Shown here one piece after another: positions 9,511 to 17,305 of a DNA stretch of 48,038 nt (within the stretch, counting starts at the first letter, position 1; each line of letters begins with the position of its first letter). The stretch spans positions 1 through 48,038 of the forward strand of contig JAUIHO010000005.1 in NCBI GenBank assembly GCA_030432035.1. The letters run 5' to 3'. A program made the position numbers and the translations under genes. The notes beneath the pieces are model-generated. The model worked only from the letters and a program-made list of their open reading frames with translations. It was not told where the DNA came from and made no database searches. Source of the stretch: Phycisphaerae bacterium (lineage in GTDB: Bacteria > Planctomycetota > Phycisphaerae > UBA1845 > UTPLA1).

Positions 9511-9525
9511 GTTGAACGTTTCAAC
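9511..9525. promoter_or_regulatory. Cra/LacI-like palindrome upstream of the PTS fusion gene
   Basis: GTTGAA-CGT-TTCAAC is a perfect 6-3-6 inverted repeat 88 bp upstream of the multiphosphoryl protein start and between it and the IIB gene. It resembles the TGAA...TTCA operators of FruR/Cra-type LacI regulators but is one base shorter at the centre. No LacI-type gene is in the window. Function as an operator is inferred. Confidence 0.35.
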
Positions 9526-9612
9526 ATCCAAACAAAACAGCCCATTACCCGTCGTGCGAAGAAGGGTAACGCTTGGGCATGTTCCATATCTCAGTAACGT
9601 TACTTTCGGCGA

Positions 9613-9918
9613 CTACTTCACCGCCCCGGCTTGCGCAAAGATGCTACCTGCTTCTTTGATCGCGGTTTGCACCGGCACTTCAATCTTCGTTTTTCCGTCG
9701 AACCTTTCGGCACCTTCAATCGCGATGTCCGCGGCGAGAATAACGGCGTCGGCGCTGGCAATTGCAGCGGGCGACAACTCGTTCTCGATGCCCATCGCGC
9801 CTTGGGTTTCGACCTGAATCTCGTGGCCCAACTCGCGGGCCGTCTTCTCCAACTGTTCGGCCGCCATGTAGGTATGTGCGATACCCGTCGGACAACCGGT
9901 CACAGCAACGAATTTCAT
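9613..9918 (-). CDS. PTS fructose-type EIIB component
   Basis: A 101-residue stand-alone EIIB of the fructose family. It accepts phosphate from the His of the C-terminal EIIA in the downstream fusion protein and passes it to sugar bound by EIIC. The phosphorylated residue is Cys9 in TGCPTGIAHTYMAAE, the family signature. The rest follows the usual pattern, with VETQGAMG, the ADAVILAADI segment and ERFDGK near the C terminus. Length agrees with free-standing IIB proteins of about 100-110 residues. It is 44 bp downstream of the IIC gene and clearly in the same transcript. IIB as a separate polypeptide is like the E. coli Fry and Frv systems; in FruA it is fused to IIC. Confidence 0.95.
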   Translation of the reverse strand: MKFVAVTGCPTGIAHTYMAAEQLEKTARELGHEIQVETQGAMGIENELSPAAIASADAVILAADIAIEGAERFDGKTKIEVPVQTAIKEAGSIFAQAGAVK

Positions 9919-9962
9919 TTCAGTTCACTCCACGTATTTGCAAGCACATCGCAGCCATCACA

Positions 9963-11051
9963 CTAAGCTGCGGGTGTGGGCTGCGCTTCGTTTTCTTTCT
10001 TTTGGCCGGCGGCCTTCAATGCGTTGATCGAAACCGCCGTGACCAATGTGCCAACCGCAATGGCAACGACATACCACAAGCGATTATCCACGACCGGCAA
10101 AACGATCGGCCCACCGTGTGGCGCATGATCGCCGACCTTCGCCGCCATGCCGATGACCGCACCTGTGATCGAACCGGCCATGATGCACGGCAACACGCGT
10201 ATCGGATCGGCCGCAGCAAACGGAATCGCGCCCTCAGTGATACCGATCATGCCCATGCCCAACGCGGCCTTACCGGCGTTGCGCTGATCGTCATTCCAAA
10301 GTTTGCGTCGCAGGAGTGTAGCCAAGCCCAAGCCAAGCGGCGGCGTACAGATCGCAATCGCAACAGCCCCCATGATTCGGAAATTACCCTGCTCGATCAT
10401 CGACGCGCCGAAGAAGAATGCCGCCTTGTTCACCGGCCCGCCCATATCAAACGCAATCATCGCGCCCAAAATAGCGGCCAGCAGAAATTGGCTTTGCCCT
10501 TCCATCTGTTTAAGCATGTCGCCCAAGCCGACCATGATTTTGGCAATCGGCAGATTGATGACGAACATCACACTGCCCACAATCAGCGCTCCGAAAATCG
10601 GAATTATCAAGATTGGCATGATCGGCTTAAAGATGCCCGGGATCGGCGCCTTCTTGAACAAGTTGACAACATGACCGGCTAACAAGCCCGCGAAGATAGC
10701 GCCGAGGAATCCGGCATTGGCCGTTTTGCCATCGGGAAGCGTCTGCGGCATCGACGCAATCGCCCCGCCGATGAAGCCCGGCACCAATCCCGGGCGGCTG
10801 GCCATGGCATATGCGACGAAGCCGCCCAATACCGGGAACATCAACGAAAACGCCGACTCACCGATCTTTAAGATAAGCGACAATATTTCAGAACCGGACG
10901 GGTCCGGCGCACCGTTGGGCCCGGGCGGTGCGAACGCGAGCGACACGGCGATCAATATGCCACCGCACGCAATGAACGGTACGGCATAGGACACGCCGGT
11001 CAGTAGATACTGCTTATGCCGTGCTGCGGTCTCTTTGAAATCAATTGCCAT
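9963..11051 (-). CDS. PTS fructose-type EIIC membrane permease
   Basis: The membrane channel of the fructose-family PTS, 362 residues from ATG 11051. An upstream in-frame TTG at 11063 is also possible; neither has a clear ribosome binding site. Eight or more hydrophobic segments are visible. Family markers are FIACGGILIA near the start, AFDMGGPVNKAAF in the middle, and GITEGAIPFAAADP in the C-terminal third, the last being the fructose IIC signature. It is the first gene of the PTS operon, followed by IIB and the HPr-EI-IIA fusion. The sugar is probably a ketohexose or a hexitol, but no 1-phosphofructokinase gene is adjacent, so fructose itself is not proven. The C terminus is short and ends in a Lys/Glu tail. 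Confidence 0.94.
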   Translation of the reverse strand: MAIDFKETAARHKQYLLTGVSYAVPFIACGGILIAVSLAFAPPGPNGAPDPSGSEILSLILKIGESAFSLMFPVLGGFVAYAMASRPGLVPGFIGGAIASMPQTLPDGKTANAGFLGAIFAGLLAGHVVNLFKKAPIPGIFKPIMPILIIPIFGALIVGSVMFVINLPIAKIMVGLGDMLKQMEGQSQFLLAAILGAMIAFDMGGPVNKAAFFFGASMIEQGNFRIMGAVAIAICTPPLGLGLATLLRRKLWNDDQRNAGKAALGMGMIGITEGAIPFAAADPIRVLPCIMAGSITGAVIGMAAKVGDHAPHGGPIVLPVVDNRLWYVVAIAVGTLVTAVSINALKAAGQKKENEAQPTPAA

Positions 11052-11373
11052 ATGTTTGCGCAACGAGAACGGGAACGATCGGAATTAATGCGATTGGGTT
11101 GCCGCCTTATCGCCGAACGAACCCGCCGATATGCGAATTCGAACAGACAAAAACAGACAGCAACGAGCGAAAGCCTCCAAGCTTAGGTTTAACCATAATA
11201 ATAGGTACAGCGTTATACAAGAAGGAGATTCCCGCTTCTCTTGAACAATCGTAACATCGAGGCGTTATTCGGGCTTTGTGCGAAGCGCCGCGTATCATCG
11301 CTGTTTGTTAACACGCAGCGTCTGCCCGAATTGAACCTCCGAACGATGTACGACATGCCGATCGCAACCATCG

Positions 11374-11395
11374 GATCGGTCAATCATGACCGATC
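11374..11395. promoter_or_regulatory. Perfect 9 bp inverted repeat, operator-like
   Basis: GATCGGTCA at 11374-11382 and TGACCGATC at 11387-11395 are perfect reverse complements with a 4 bp spacer ATCA. It lies about 320 bp upstream of the PTS IIC start and 400 bp upstream of the pseudopilin start. It has no T-tract, so a protein-binding site is more likely than a terminator. The regulator is unknown. Confidence 0.4.
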
Positions 11396-11491
11396 GCATT
11401 CACCGTGCGGTGGTAAACCATAGATCCCAAGCCTGCACCCGAGACAAAACGCGAATTTGCTATGAAAATTGCGGCAATCGAGAATTGTAAT

Positions 11492-11506
11492 ATTAAAACG
11501 TTTAAT
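11492..11506. promoter_or_regulatory. ATTAAA-ACG-TTTAAT palindrome
   Basis: A perfect 6-3-6 inverted repeat with the same spacing as the site at 9511-9525 and sharing a CGTTT core. It may be a second LacI-type operator of the PTS region or an AT-rich chance palindrome. No binding protein is visible. Confidence 0.25.
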
Positions 11507-11796
11507 TGCCCCAATCCGGCGGTCAAAATCGAACAACAGCTCGTGACGAAAGCAAGCAAGAAACGTCACTTACGCAACATAGGCCAAGCCGTTCTTGGTC
11601 AATTGCCGCCTGAGCCTTCGTTGAAAAAAGACAAACGTCGGAACCCAAAAAGCCAAACCCGATGTTACAATTTTACAGTAGATGCCCCGATTCTCTTCTA
11701 CCAGTTTGGTAGCGCTTGAATTTAGAATCGTGTTCCATGTTCGATCTCCGAACCGAACGCGCTCATGCGTTCGATGTACTCGAATCGAGGCCAGAG

Positions 11797-12711
11797 ATGA
11801 AGCAATCGAAACGTGGCTTTACCTTGCTGGAATTGCTGGTTGTCATCGCAATCATCGCGTTGTTGATCTCGATATTGCTTCCTTCGCTTAGTGCTGCTCG
11901 CGAAAATGCGCGTGCCGTACTGTGCGGTACGCAAGCACGCGAGTTGGCTACCTGTTCCACACTTTATACCAACGAAAACACGTTCTTCCCGCCATGCTTG
12001 GACAACTACGCGGAAGGCGGCGTCGATTCAAACTTCTACGGCTTAGATTGGCTCGGCATCGGCAACCAAGGTGGTCCCTTTAACGCTGGTGATCCATACA
12101 ACCCCGCAACGGGAACGCCACAGGGTTACGCCGCCGCACCCAAGTTCGGCCTCATTTATCCGTACTTCCAAAACCCCGACCTCGTGCTCTGCCCGTCGGA
12201 TGTCGGTGGACCTTACAGAAACAATCAGATCGTCACCGAGGGCAATGGCAAGTTCAGCTACACGATGATGTCCACATTGGGCTTGCGCGCACCGGAAAAA
12301 ATTCCGGCAGCCGACCACTTCGTCGGTGGTGAGATCACGCCCTCACGCGTGCCGTTATTCGTAGAAGAACATCCCGACGGTATCAACAATGGCAATCGCG
12401 AAGGCAACTTCGGTTCGTTCCGCGGCCCCAACAACATGCCGGGCTTGGAAGAAGGCGACATTTTGGTTTCGCGCCATGCACCGTTCACAACGCGTATCGG
12501 CGCAAAACCCGGTACGTCCGGCTTTACGCGATTTCTACAAGGTTCGACCAACGTGGGCTTCGCTGATGGCCACGTTGAACCGTTGAAAACCAGTTTTGGT
12601 GTCGGGGGGACACCGTTGGCCACCGGCCAGTTGAACGTCATCCCCAACAATATCATGGGATTGCATTACTACTACGGGTATAAGTTCGATCTCATTCCCG
12701 TGATTGAATAG
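11797..12711 (+). CDS. Type II secretion/pseudopilin-like protein with prepilin N-terminal motif and C-terminal DG motif
   Basis: A 304-residue protein with a class III prepilin leader: MKQSKRG is cut before Phe8, and Glu12 is the conserved Glu5 of the mature form. The hydrophobic helix [20 protein letters not shown] continues into [10 protein letters not shown]. The mature domain ends with [11 protein letters not shown], the DG motif common in the large planctomycete and lentisphaeral pseudopilin family. The frame is open from a TTG at 11716, but ATG 11797 has GAGG six bases upstream and begins right at the leader. Such proteins are thought to be minor pseudopilins or surface-anchored proteins; their role is largely unknown. 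It stands alone, with no other secretion genes adjacent and no clear terminator before the next gene. The call as a prepilin-like protein is firm. Confidence 0.92.
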   Translation: MKQSKRGFTLLELLVVIAIIALLISILLPSLSAARENARAVLCGTQARELATCSTLYTNENTFFPPCLDNYAEGGVDSNFYGLDWLGIGNQGGPFNAGDPYNPATGTPQGYAAAPKFGLIYPYFQNPDLVLCPSDVGGPYRNNQIVTEGNGKFSYTMMSTLGLRAPEKIPAADHFVGGEITPSRVPLFVEEHPDGINNGNREGNFGSFRGPNNMPGLEEGDILVSRHAPFTTRIGAKPGTSGFTRFLQGSTNVGFADGHVEPLKTSFGVGGTPLATGQLNVIPNNIMGLHYYYGYKFDLIPVIE

Positions 12712-12928
12712 GCCGCAAATCAATCGCGCAAACGCGTCTTTGATTTGTATGCCTCGCACAGTGTTTTAAAAACTTCGCCTTAACTACCGTGCAAAAGCGG
12801 CTGTTATGTAACGGTCATTCCGTGCGCTATCGGTGCGCGCAGCTTGACCTTTCGCGAGCACTATCAAGATCGAAGCCGAATCGACCGGGGGGTTGTTTCG
12901 CATTCGATTGAAGAAAGGAGCCACCCAG

Positions 12929-15900
12929 ATGTCTTGTCAGTCAGTTTCCTTTTCGGGTTATCGCCCCGCACGGTGCCGCTTCGGCTTGTGTCGGGCATTG
13001 GCAGCGTTCGCTGTCATGAACTCACTCACCATTGCTCAAACTGCACACGCCGGCGGCCCAGTAGGAAATACCTGCTCAGACCCGATCGAAGTGTTCGAGG
13101 GCGTCCCGTTTAACAACTCCAACGTCGGCGCAACCGGCACCGACGATTCGGATTGTGGCGGCACCGGCGACACGAATGATATCTGGCATAGCTGGGTAGC
13201 CCCCTGCGATGGCCAAGTCACTGTTTCACTCTGTGGCAGCGACTTTGATACGACAGTGTCCGTGTTCGCCAATGTATGCCCACCGCTATTGAACATCGCA
13301 TGCAATGACGATTCGTGTGGGTCTCAATCGGAACTAACGTTCAGCGCATTCTTCGGAACGACCTATCTGATTCGCGTTGCAGGTTTTAATGGAGCCTCAG
13401 GAAACTACTCGCTCACCATCACCTGCCCGCCGATGGGTGCCTGCTGTGGCGGTGGCGGTGAGTTTGGTTGTTTCGTGTCCCCTCCCGACGGATGTAACTT
13501 CGGTACGTATCTGGGCGACGGCACGGACTGCGTTACCAACGGCACGGCATGTGCCACGGGCGCATGCTGTCTGACGACAGGCTGCCAAGACCTGAGCCAG
13601 TTTGACTGCCAGGGCCTGAGCGGCATTTACCTAAACGACGGCACCAATTGTATTGACGATGCATGCCCCCCGCTCGGCGCCTGCTGCGCGGGCGGCGGCT
13701 CTTGCTTCATTTCGACGGAAGATAGCTGCGTGAACGATTCGTTCGGCACGTATCTCGGCGACGGCTCCGACTGTAGCGGAAACATCTGCTCCACCGGCGC
13801 ATGCTGCGTCATGGGATCCTGCACCGACGGCGTCGATCAAAACGACTGCTTCAACCAAGGCGGTACGTACATCGGCGACGCAACACAATGTGCCACCTCA
13901 GTTTGCAACGACGATTGCTCGGACGCTACGGAAGTATTCTCCGGCGTTCCTGTCATGGGAACCAACGTCGGCGCGACCGGCACCGACATTACCTCGTGTA
14001 CCCTCAACGATACTGCGAGCGTATGGTATCGCTGGATGGCCGATTGCGACGGTGACGTTCGCTTCAGCCTTTGCGGCAGCGGATTCGATACCGCCATCTC
14101 AGCTTGGGACGACTGCTTCCAAACCACGCAACTTGCATGCAATGACGATTCATGCAGCCTTCAATCGGAAGTAACCGTGTCGGCAACCATTGGAACTGAA
14201 TACTTTATTCGCGTCGCCGGCTATAACGGCGCGACCGGCAACTTCACGCTCGAAGTGATCTGCCCCCCTGTCGGCGCTTGCTGTACCGGTGGCGGCATGT
14301 GCGCAATCATGTCCGAAGGTGCTTGCACCACCGGCGGCGGTGCTTATCTCGGCGACGCCAGCACTTGCGAAGTAGAAGGCCTCGCCTGTAGCACCGGCGC
14401 ATGCTGTTTGATGGACGGTACCTGCACCGATACCGGCAATGAAACGGACTGCGACAACGCGGGCGGTCTCTATAACGGTGATAGCTCCACCTGTGCGGGC
14501 ACGACCTGCCCCGCCGTCGGTGCCTGCTGCACCGCTGGTGTATGTGACGTCGTCTTCCAGCCCGACTGTGTTAACGGCGGCGGTGCCTTCCTTGGTGATG
14601 GCTCAACCTGCGGTCCCGAATCTTGTTTCGGTGCATGCTGCAGCGACGGTGTTTGTTCCGTCGTTAGCCAGGAAAACTGCACCGCTTCCGGCGATATCTT
14701 CTTCGGCATCGGTACCGACTGCACCGGCTTGACTTGTCCGGGCGATGGCTTCATCCAACTCGGTTACAACTGGAACGGTATGGTCCATCCCGGTGAGGCA
14801 GGTGTTCCCAACGCGCCCGATGGTTACCGCTCGATTAGCGACCGCGGCTTCCTGCTCGGTCAAGCGAATTCCGTCGATGGCGGTATCTTCTCGCGCACCT
14901 CGGGCAACCGCGTGTACTTCTTCCAGTCGCAAGCCGACGTCGTAGATGTCGCCTACATCGGTTCGGGACGAACGTGGGATACGGTCGCGGATGCCGACAA
15001 CTCCGGCGTCGCCCCCAACTGGGACCCCAGCGCCGGCGGTGGCGCGGTCGCTACGTCGACCAGTACCTTCCCGGCAACCGGACCGCTCGATACCAACTTC
15101 GAAATGGGCGTCATCTATCACGGCCACAACGGCGGTGGTGACTTCAACATGACACTCGGCTTCAGCGACTTCACGTCCGTCACGGTCACCCTCGGTGTGC
15201 CGGACTGGTTTGCAAACTTCAACCCGGCCGCACCCGCACCGGATTTCGGTGTCGCGTCTCAAGCGATCGTCCCCGGACCGTTAAGCGGTGGTGACGGATT
15301 CTTAGCCACCGGCTCGGGTGACAACGCATCGTCCGATGCACCGCTGAACTTGGTCGAAGCGGTGATCGATTTCAACTCGCTGCTTACCGGTGTCGGTTTC
15401 GACGTAACTGGAAAAGAGCTAACCTCGATTACCTTCGACAACTTCGTCGGCTCTGGTGGTGTTGCCGTCTTCGCGGCCAGCATCAGCCAACCGGGTGCCT
15501 GCTGTCTTGCCGGCGGCATGTGTACCGACAGCTTGCGCGACAACTGCAATACCTCCGGTGGCACCTTCCTCGGTGATGGCACCAATTGTGCCGACGACGG
15601 CAGTGCCTGCGCGATCGGCGCGTGCTGCTTCAACGACGCCTCCTGTGTGGACGGTCAAAGCGAATTCGACTGTCTCAATGCAGGCGGATTCTTCATCGGT
15701 AACGGTACGGATTGTGCAACCAACAGTTGCCCACCTTTGGGAGGCTGTTGCACCTCAACCGGCCCGGGCACCTTTACTTGTACCATCGATTTCGGATCGA
15801 CATGTATCAACGCGGGCGGTACTTACCTACAGGACGGTAGCGATTGTTCGTTTGGCTGCGACTGCGACAACAGCGGCGTTATCGACTTGTTCGAACTCAG

Positions 15901-17068
15901 TGAGTTCACCGACTGCGACGGTAACAACGTCATCGACTCCTGCGAATCAACCGATCCGAGCACTGTTGGTGGTTGTTGTGTCGAAGGCGTTTGCTCGATT
16001 GCCACGTCTCTCGATTGCGACAACCTCGGCGGTCTATACCAAGGCGATTGCACCACCTGTGACGGCATCTTCTGCCCCGGCGATGGCTACATCCAATTGG
16101 CCTACAACTGGAACGGCCTCTTGCATCCGGGTGAGGATAACATGCCCGACGCACCCGAGGGCTATCGCTCGATTTCCGACCGCGGCATGTTAATGGGTGA
16201 GGCCAATAGCATCGGTCAGGAAGACTACGCACAACCGTCGAACAGCGGTTCGTTAACGTACTACTTCGAGTCGCGCGACACGCCGGCCCTCGATACGATC
16301 TTCTTCGGCGGTCGTCGTCCGAATGGTAACCCCGCTTGGGATAACGCCATGACCGATCCGGCGGTCGGTACGGCCCCGACGTGGGATCCGACCGCAGGCA
16401 CCGGCGATTTCTTTGGCACCGTGGTCACGAACATTCCGGCGAGCGATCCGCTCGGTGGCGATTTCGAACTGGGTGTGCTTTACAACTCCGGCAACTTGGG
16501 CGGCAACTTTGACCTAACGCTTGGGTTCATGGACGGCAGCAGCGTTACGGTCACGCTCGATGTGCCCGACTGGTTCGCCAACAACAATCCATCACCCAGC
16601 GCTCCTGCTGCAGGTGTTGCCTCGCAAGCGTTGTTGCCCGGACCGTTGAGCTTCGGCGACGGCTTCGCCGCAGTCGGCGGTGTCGATTTCGGTTCGACCG
16701 ATGCACCGCTGAACATTGTCGAAGCACGCGTGACGGCAGCGTCACTGCTCAGCGCACCGGTACCGCTCGATGTGGTCGGTCGCCAATTGACGTCGGTCAC
16801 GTTCGGCAACTTCATCGGCACCAACGGTGGTTCGTCGATGGGTATCTATGCTGCATCGTTCAACACCGGCGAAGCAACGTGCTCGTGCACGGGCGACGTC
16901 AGTGGTGATAACCAAATCGACGGTGGCGACGTACAAGGTTTCGTGAACTGCCTGATTGGTACCGGCGGCGACTGTAGCTGTGCCGATATCAACGGCGGCG
17001 GACTCGACATCACGGACGTTGCTGACTTCGTTAACAACCTGCTCACGGTCGGACCTGCCTGTCCGTAA
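12929..17068 (+). CDS. Giant secreted Cys-rich protein: PPC-like domains, GACC repeats, shared modules, dockerin
   Basis: A 1,379-residue exported protein. ATG 12929 has AAAGGAG nine bases upstream; an upstream TTG at 12893 is less likely. A signal peptide ends near AQTAHA. Next are a PPC-like beta domain (about 44-168) and a second close copy (about 327-446), both with NVGATGTD and a CNDDSC...QSE segment. Twelve repeats of about 40 residues start GACC or GGCC and carry about six cysteines each with a LGDG motif, lying between these domains. Two copies of a module of about 250 residues (605-854 and 1051-1313) share NWNG, GYRSISDRG, DWFA and PGPLS. A short Asp-rich CDCDNSG segment near residue 979 may bind calcium. 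The C terminus is a dockerin-like pair, GDVSGDNQIDGGD and ADINGGGLDITD. Function unknown; probably a cell-surface or matrix protein. Confidence 0.9.
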   Translation: MSCQSVSFSGYRPARCRFGLCRALAAFAVMNSLTIAQTAHAGGPVGNTCSDPIEVFEGVPFNNSNVGATGTDDSDCGGTGDTNDIWHSWVAPCDGQVTVSLCGSDFDTTVSVFANVCPPLLNIACNDDSCGSQSELTFSAFFGTTYLIRVAGFNGASGNYSLTITCPPMGACCGGGGEFGCFVSPPDGCNFGTYLGDGTDCVTNGTACATGACCLTTGCQDLSQFDCQGLSGIYLNDGTNCIDDACPPLGACCAGGGSCFISTEDSCVNDSFGTYLGDGSDCSGNICSTGACCVMGSCTDGVDQNDCFNQGGTYIGDATQCATSVCNDDCSDATEVFSGVPVMGTNVGATGTDITSCTLNDTASVWYRWMADCDGDVRFSLCGSGFDTAISAWDDCFQTTQLACNDDSCSLQSEVTVSATIGTEYFIRVAGYNGATGNFTLEVICPPVGACCTGGGMCAIMSEGACTTGGGAYLGDASTCEVEGLACSTGACCLMDGTCTDTGNETDCDNAGGLYNGDSSTCAGTTCPAVGACCTAGVCDVVFQPDCVNGGGAFLGDGSTCGPESCFGACCSDGVCSVVSQENCTASGDIFFGIGTDCTGLTCPGDGFIQLGYNWNGMVHPGEAGVPNAPDGYRSISDRGFLLGQANSVDGGIFSRTSGNRVYFFQSQADVVDVAYIGSGRTWDTVADADNSGVAPNWDPSAGGGAVATSTSTFPATGPLDTNFEMGVIYHGHNGGGDFNMTLGFSDFTSVTVTLGVPDWFANFNPAAPAPDFGVASQAIVPGPLSGGDGFLATGSGDNASSDAPLNLVEAVIDFNSLLTGVGFDVTGKELTSITFDNFVGSGGVAVFAASISQPGACCLAGGMCTDSLRDNCNTSGGTFLGDGTNCADDGSACAIGACCFNDASCVDGQSEFDCLNAGGFFIGNGTDCATNSCPPLGGCCTSTGPGTFTCTIDFGSTCINAGGTYLQDGSDCSFGCDCDNSGVIDLFELSEFTDCDGNNVIDSCESTDPSTVGGCCVEGVCSIATSLDCDNLGGLYQGDCTTCDGIFCPGDGYIQLAYNWNGLLHPGEDNMPDAPEGYRSISDRGMLMGEANSIGQEDYAQPSNSGSLTYYFESRDTPALDTIFFGGRRPNGNPAWDNAMTDPAVGTAPTWDPTAGTGDFFGTVVTNIPASDPLGGDFELGVLYNSGNLGGNFDLTLGFMDGSSVTVTLDVPDWFANNNPSPSAPAAGVASQALLPGPLSFGDGFAAVGGVDFGSTDAPLNIVEARVTAASLLSAPVPLDVVGRQLTSVTFGNFIGTNGGSSMGIYAASFNTGEATCSCTGDVSGDNQIDGGDVQGFVNCLIGTGGDCSCADINGGGLDITDVADFVNNLLTVGPACP
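13058..13432 (+). repeat. PPC-like domain copy 1 (intragenic duplication)
   Basis: Encodes residues about 44-168 of the giant Cys-rich protein. It matches 13907-14266 closely in protein and DNA, for example in the AACGTCGGCG and GCATGCAATGACGATTC stretches. This indicates a fairly recent internal duplication. Confidence 0.7.
13907..14266 (+). repeat. PPC-like domain copy 2 (intragenic duplication)
   Basis: Encodes residues about 327-446. It repeats the copy at 13058-13432 with the same order of motifs: FSGVP, NVGATGTD, CGSGFDT, ACNDDSC, QSE, IRVAGYNGA and GNF. Confidence 0.7.
14741..15490 (+). repeat. Unassigned ~250-residue module, copy A
   Basis: Copy A of a module shared with 16079-16867 and with 20474-21247 in the next gene. 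Conserved points are NWNG, HPGE, GYRSISDRG, DWFAN, GVASQ, PGPLS, GDGF, APLNLVEA and LTSITF. The glycine- and aromatic-rich alternating pattern suggests an all-beta fold. Confidence 0.75.
16079..16867 (+). repeat. Unassigned ~250-residue module, copy B
   Basis: Copy B in the same protein, followed directly by the dockerin. It has the same motifs in the same order: NWNG, HPGE, GYRSISDRG, DWFAN, GVASQ, PGPLS, APLNIVEA and LTSVTF. Confidence 0.75.
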
Positions 17069-17106
17069 GCCGATCGTGATCGTTCAATAGACACACTATC
17101 TCCTTT

Positions 17107-17148
17107 GGCTGGTCATCGTAGAAGGCGACGATGACCGGCCTTTTTTTT
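17107..17148 (+). terminator. Rho-independent terminator after the Cys-rich giant gene
   Basis: A 13 bp stem (GGCTGGTCATCGT with ACGATGACCGGCC, one G-T pair) with an 8-base loop is followed by eight T's. It ends the transcript 39 bp after the stop and separates it from the next giant gene, which therefore needs its own promoter. Confidence 0.92.
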
Positions 17149-17305
17149 GATTCCGCACATATGCAATCGCACATGTTCTTTGCTTCGCCTGCATCCGATC
17201 GATTACAATGAACGCGTGAGGTTCGCCCTCCAAATGACCGTCGTGTAACAACGCGCTTCGGTTACTCGCCAGACCAAACACAGCATTACTTTCAGGATTT
17301 CTTCG

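Larger units (their letters stand above)
11064..11796. other. 733 bp intergenic region without a convincing gene
   Basis: It separates the divergent PTS operon and the pseudopilin gene. Small open frames here (60-85 codons) have no ribosome binding sites or natural composition and were not accepted. It contains two palindromes (11374-11395 and 11492-11506, listed separately) and AT-rich stretches around 11190-11215 and 11655-11680 that may hold promoters. Confidence 0.6.

Noticed and set aside
9762..10682. 306-residue plus-strand frame opposite the PTS IIC/IIB genes
   Set aside because: Antisense shadow with Arg/His/Gln-rich composition; the minus-strand proteins have clear PTS motifs.
11045..11719. 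Several 60-85 codon frames between the PTS operon and the pseudopilin gene
   Set aside because: No ribosome binding sites, no natural composition and mutual overlap.
14603..15262. 219-residue minus-strand frame inside the Cys-rich giant gene
   Set aside because: Mirror frame of a GC-biased coding region, with no motif or start signal.
13432..16078. GACC repeats as a metallothionein-like metal store
   Set aside because: The protein is exported with a signal peptide and the repeats are long with Asp/Gly motifs; disulphide-linked repeats are likelier.
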